A stretch of DNA of 42,892 nucleotides. Source: Acidobacteriaceae bacterium. GTDB taxonomy: Bacteria; Acidobacteriota; Terriglobia; Bryobacterales; Bryobacteraceae. Shown piece after piece: positions 40,136-42,892 of this stretch. The stretch's first letter is position 1; every line of letters begins with the position of its first letter. The notes beneath the pieces were generated by a model, which was not told where the DNA came from, searched no databases, and was given only the letters and a program-made list of their open reading frames with translations. Made by a program: the position numbers and the translations under genes. The stretch is taken from the NCBI GenBank assembly GCA_903970405.1, contig CAJCIT010000057.1, forward strand, positions 1 through 42,892. The letters are read 5' to 3'.

Positions 40136-41830
40136 ATGGGCCAACTCCAGAAAATTCTTAACGGCATCACCGTTCGCCAGCGGATCAGTATCGGCATCGC
40201 CGCCGCTCTGGCCACGGCGGGGATTTTTTCCGTCGTTCACTGGAACAAGGAGCGTGACTTCAAACCGCTCTACTCGAGCCTCTCGACCGAAGACGCCGGC
40301 GCGATTGTCGCCAAACTGAAGGAAACGGGCGTTGAATTTCGGTTGGGGGACAGCAACTCGACGGTTCTGGCACCTTCCGATCGAGTCGCTGAATTGCGCC
40401 TGCAGATGGCGGCCGCCGGGATTCCGAAGACCGGACGAATTGGTTATGAGCTCTTCGACAAGACGAACTTTGGAACGACTGACTTCGCCGAGCAGGTGAA
40501 CTATCACCGGGCGGTCGAAGGAGAATTGGAGCGGTCCATCGATCTGCTTGCAGAAGTTGAACAATCTCGAGTCCACATCACATTCCCTAAGGATTCCGTC
40601 TTTAGCGAGAACCGCCTTCCGGCGAAGGCGAGCGTAATGATCAAGCTGAAGCCAGGCGCCAAGCTCTCCGTCCAGAATGCGGCGGCTGTGACCCAATTGG
40701 CGGCCAGCGCCGTCGAGGGACTGACGCCGGAATCGGTTTCCGTGATGGACATGCAGGGCAATCTTCTGCTGCGTCCGAAGAAGCCGGGCGACGGGTCGCA
40801 GCCATCGGATGAGGTGCTGGATTACAAGGCCAAGCTTGAACATGACCTCTTGAACAAGGTCAATTCTGTTCTGGACCCGTTACTGGGCTCCGAGAAGTAC
40901 CGGGCCAGCATTGACGTGGATTGCGACATGACCAGCGGTGAGCAGAGTGAGGAGACTTTTGACCCGACGAAATCGGTGATGACGAATTCGCAGAGAACGG
41001 AGCAGGGGTCCGTTAAGGCGGATACTGGCGGCGTACCCGGAACGCAATCCAATCTCCCGCGTCCAGTCCCGAGGGCGGCGGCAAGCGGCGGCAGTGTTGC
41101 AAGCCGAAGCGAGACCGTCAACTACGAAACCAGCCGGGTAGTGAAGAAAACGAAGCTCCCCCAAGGGATCGTTCGCAGGATGTCGGTTTCGGTTCTAGTT
41201 GACCAGTCGATCCGGTGGCAGAAGGCCGGGAAAGGCAGTGCAGCCAGCCTCGAGAAAGTGATTGAGCCGCCGACCCCCGATCAATTGAAGATCATTCGGG
41301 ATGTGGTAGCCGCAGCGGTGGGCGTAAACCCCGCCCGCGGCGACCTGCTGACAGTGGAGACGCTGCCTTTCCAGGCCACTTTGAAGGCTGAACCGCCGAA
41401 ACCGGAACTTCCCGCCGCACCCTACGGAAAACCGGCCACCCCTAAACTTCCGGTGCCAATGCCGGCGCTGATTGGCATCGGCGCCGGGCTTCTGTTGGTA
41501 ATTGTTGTGGGCGCTTACCTGCTGGTGCGCAGCCAGCAGCGGGCTCGGGCCAAGACTCTCGCGATGGAGCAGCAACTCGCGGCCGCGCAACAAGCCCAGA
41601 CCCCGGCACTGCCGGAGCAAGCCGTCGAGGAGGCGGGGCCAAGCAAATTGGACGAACTCGGAGAAAGACACAAGAAGCTCATGGAAGCATCGGCGGATTT
41701 CCACCTGCCGCCCATGCTGACATCGAAGACTGAAGTGTTGACCAAGCACCTGACCGAGGAATCGCAAAAGGACCCAGTGCTGCTCGCGCAAATTGTTCGG
41801 AGTTGGCTGAACGAAGAGCGAAAGAACTGA
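40136..41830 (+). CDS. fliF: Flagellar M-ring protein FliF
   Basis: A 564-residue MS-ring protein of the inner membrane. One membrane helix near the N-terminus (ISIGIAAALATAGIFSVVHW), then the YscJ/FliF ring-building domains (KPLYSSLSTEDAGAIVAKLK, SVMDMQGNLLLRP), a linker with GTQSNLPRP and SETVNYETSRVVKKTKLPQG, and a second membrane helix (VPMPALIGIGAGLLLVIVVG). The cytoplasmic tail ends LAQIVRSWLNEERKN, the FliG-binding segment. All standard parts are present. The downstream fliG ATG follows after 7 nt. Confidence 0.94.
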   Translation: MGQLQKILNGITVRQRISIGIAAALATAGIFSVVHWNKERDFKPLYSSLSTEDAGAIVAKLKETGVEFRLGDSNSTVLAPSDRVAELRLQMAAAGIPKTGRIGYELFDKTNFGTTDFAEQVNYHRAVEGELERSIDLLAEVEQSRVHITFPKDSVFSENRLPAKASVMIKLKPGAKLSVQNAAAVTQLAASAVEGLTPESVSVMDMQGNLLLRPKKPGDGSQPSDEVLDYKAKLEHDLLNKVNSVLDPLLGSEKYRASIDVDCDMTSGEQSEETFDPTKSVMTNSQRTEQGSVKADTGGVPGTQSNLPRPVPRAAASGGSVASRSETVNYETSRVVKKTKLPQGIVRRMSVSVLVDQSIRWQKAGKGSAASLEKVIEPPTPDQLKIIRDVVAAAVGVNPARGDLLTVETLPFQATLKAEPPKPELPAAPYGKPATPKLPVPMPALIGIGAGLLLVIVVGAYLLVRSQQRARAKTLAMEQQLAAAQQAQTPALPEQAVEEAGPSKLDELGERHKKLMEASADFHLPPMLTSKTEVLTKHLTEESQKDPVLLAQIVRSWLNEERKN

Positions 41831-41837
41831 GGAACAC

Positions 41838-42892
41838 ATGCCAGAGACAACCCCGACGCCAGACTCCCAAGCTTCGCAACTCCCCGCGCTGCCGCCTCCA
41901 GCGCATGTGCCTTCGGCCAGAACCTCGGCACTGACCGGGACGCAGAAGTCCGCGATCTTGATGATCATTCTGGGTGACCAGGCCAGCGCCGACATTCTTC
42001 GTGAACTCGATGAGGAAGAGGTGCAGAGAATCGGCCGTGAGATAGCCGCCATCCCCACCATTACCAGCGAAATGGCGGAAGAGATTTTAACCGAATTTTA
42101 TTCCATGCTCGTCGCCCAGCAGTACGTGCTCAAGGGCGGCATGGAGTACGCCCGCAAGGTACTGGTCAACGCCTTTGGACCCGACCAGGCGCGCCGGCTG
42201 TTGGACCGGGTCTTGAAGGGGTTGGGGAACAATGCCGCGAGCTTCGATGCCTTGCAAAAGGCCGACCCGCAGCAACTGGCGAACTTCATCCACAGCGAGC
42301 ACCCCCAAACCATCGCGCTGATCCTTTCGCACCTTGGCCCCCAACAAGCTGCCGGCCTATTGGCGTCACTGCCCCTGGAACTGAGAGCGGATGTGGCCGT
42401 TCGGATGGCGAACCTGGACCAGATCTCGCCCGAGATCATCTCAAAGATCGCCGGAATTATTGGACAGAAGTTAAAGGCGCTGGGAGAGACGAGCCGGGAG
42501 GCCTATGGCGGCGTCCGCGCCGTGGCGGAGATGCTGAACCGGCTCGATCAGAACACCGGCAAGGAGCTTCTGGAGACCATCGAAAGCCAGGACATCGCCT
42601 TGGGCGAGACCATTCGCCATCTCATGTTTGTGTTCGAGGATCTCCTGAAAGTGGAGGTGGCGGGCGTCAGGGAACTGCTGGCTCGTGTCGACCGGAAGAT
42701 CCTCACCATCGCGCTGAAGGGAACCAGCGATGCGCTTCGCGATCATTTTCTGAAGGCGATGTCGGCGCGCGGGGCGGAGATGCTTCGAGAGGATATGGAT
42801 TCCATGGGTCCCATCAAGCTGAAGGAAGTGGAAGCAGCGCAGCAGCAGATTATCGGGACTGTCAGGCTGCTGGAATCGGAGGGTGTGATCAG
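41838..42892 (+). CDS. fliG: Flagellar motor switch protein FliG (3' end cut by window edge)
   Basis: 351 codons are visible, running off the right edge. A Pro/Ala-rich N-terminal extension of about 30 residues precedes the usual start (GTQKSAILMIILGDQASADI). The middle domain has the conserved SEHPQTIALILSHLGPQQAA, and the C-terminal torque domain HLMFVFEDLLKVEVAGVREL and FLKAMSARGAEMLREDMDSM, with the charged residues that face the stator. The gene is nearly complete; only a few codons should be missing. Last visible gene of the flgB-flgC-fliE-fliF-fliG operon. Confidence 0.94.
   Translation, partial: MPETTPTPDSQASQLPALPPPAHVPSARTSALTGTQKSAILMIILGDQASADILRELDEEEVQRIGREIAAIPTITSEMAEEILTEFYSMLVAQQYVLKGGMEYARKVLVNAFGPDQARRLLDRVLKGLGNNAASFDALQKADPQQLANFIHSEHPQTIALILSHLGPQQAAGLLASLPLELRADVAVRMANLDQISPEIISKIAGIIGQKLKALGETSREAYGGVRAVAEMLNRLDQNTGKELLETIESQDIALGETIRHLMFVFEDLLKVEVAGVRELLARVDRKILTIALKGTSDALRDHFLKAMSARGAEMLREDMDSMGPIKLKEVEAAQQQIIGTVRLLESEGVI

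Noticed and set aside
1..42892. CRISPR array, prophage or insertion sequence with a transposase
   Set aside because: No regularly spaced repeats, no integrase, capsid or transposase gene was found; the repeats present are short hairpins and diverged duplications.

Overview
The window reads as a chromosomal segment of a GC-rich, soil-type Acidobacteriota, most like the Bryobacterales/Solibacter group. The grounds are two secreted VWFA-related proteins of the type common in that phylum, many secreted hydrolases, a carboxypeptidase-regulatory-domain TonB receptor, a RegB/RegA redox pair and several families of short interspersed hairpin repeats. This placement is inference from gene content; no rRNA or tRNA gene is present to confirm it.

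Layout. 1-5005: tail of a DUF4351 protein, then fabG, an M28 peptidase and rluB in one leftward run, and a divergent ubiD-family decarboxylase. 5023-12428: a leftward aminosugar block (DeoR regulator, FHS-type sugar permease, nagA) split by a roughly 4-kb island at 6.2-10.2 kb. The island carries two broken genes and an intact two-gene unit: an ABC-type ATPase plus a DUF4276 (TOPRIM-like) protein, a likely defence system. 12.6-15.8 kb: a 6-phosphofructokinase and a secreted GH9 glucanase, preceded by a cluster of hairpin repeats. 15.8-19.0 kb: leftward rluD, a VWFA protein and recA. 19.0-24.4 kb: a GT39-like membrane glycosyltransferase carrying an in-frame hairpin repeat, a DUF1684 protein, and a Nudix hydrolase coupled to mutS2.

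24.4-29.4 kb: a leftward redox block (RegB-like kinase, RegA-like regulator, CcmH-like protein, 56-residue secreted peptide). It is divergent from a COG4315 secreted protein and a DJ-1/PfpI protein, with a perfect 21-bp palindrome of GCGGC-N5-GCCGC form between the two arms. Pieces of this block recur in the same order near 28.7 and 29.3 kb, beside a toxin-antitoxin pair whose toxin is frameshifted. 29.4-35.8 kb: a Uma2 endonuclease-like protein, a BCP peroxiredoxin, a PLC-like phosphodiesterase, a TonB-dependent receptor flanked by a diverged direct repeat (the right copy encodes its last residues), and a second VWFA protein. 35.9-38.6 kb: a molybdenum-cofactor operon (moeA-moaC-mog) and a divergent YkgJ-type cysteine-cluster protein. 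38.7 kb to the end: the start of a flagellar basal-body operon, flgB-flgC-fliE-fliF-fliG, with fliG cut by the window edge.

The points most worth following are the ATPase-DUF4276 pair inside the aminosugar locus, the RegBA/CcmH block with its palindrome, the chimeric antitoxin-like ORF whose upstream and first codons match ccmH, and the repeats that have become part of coding sequences.
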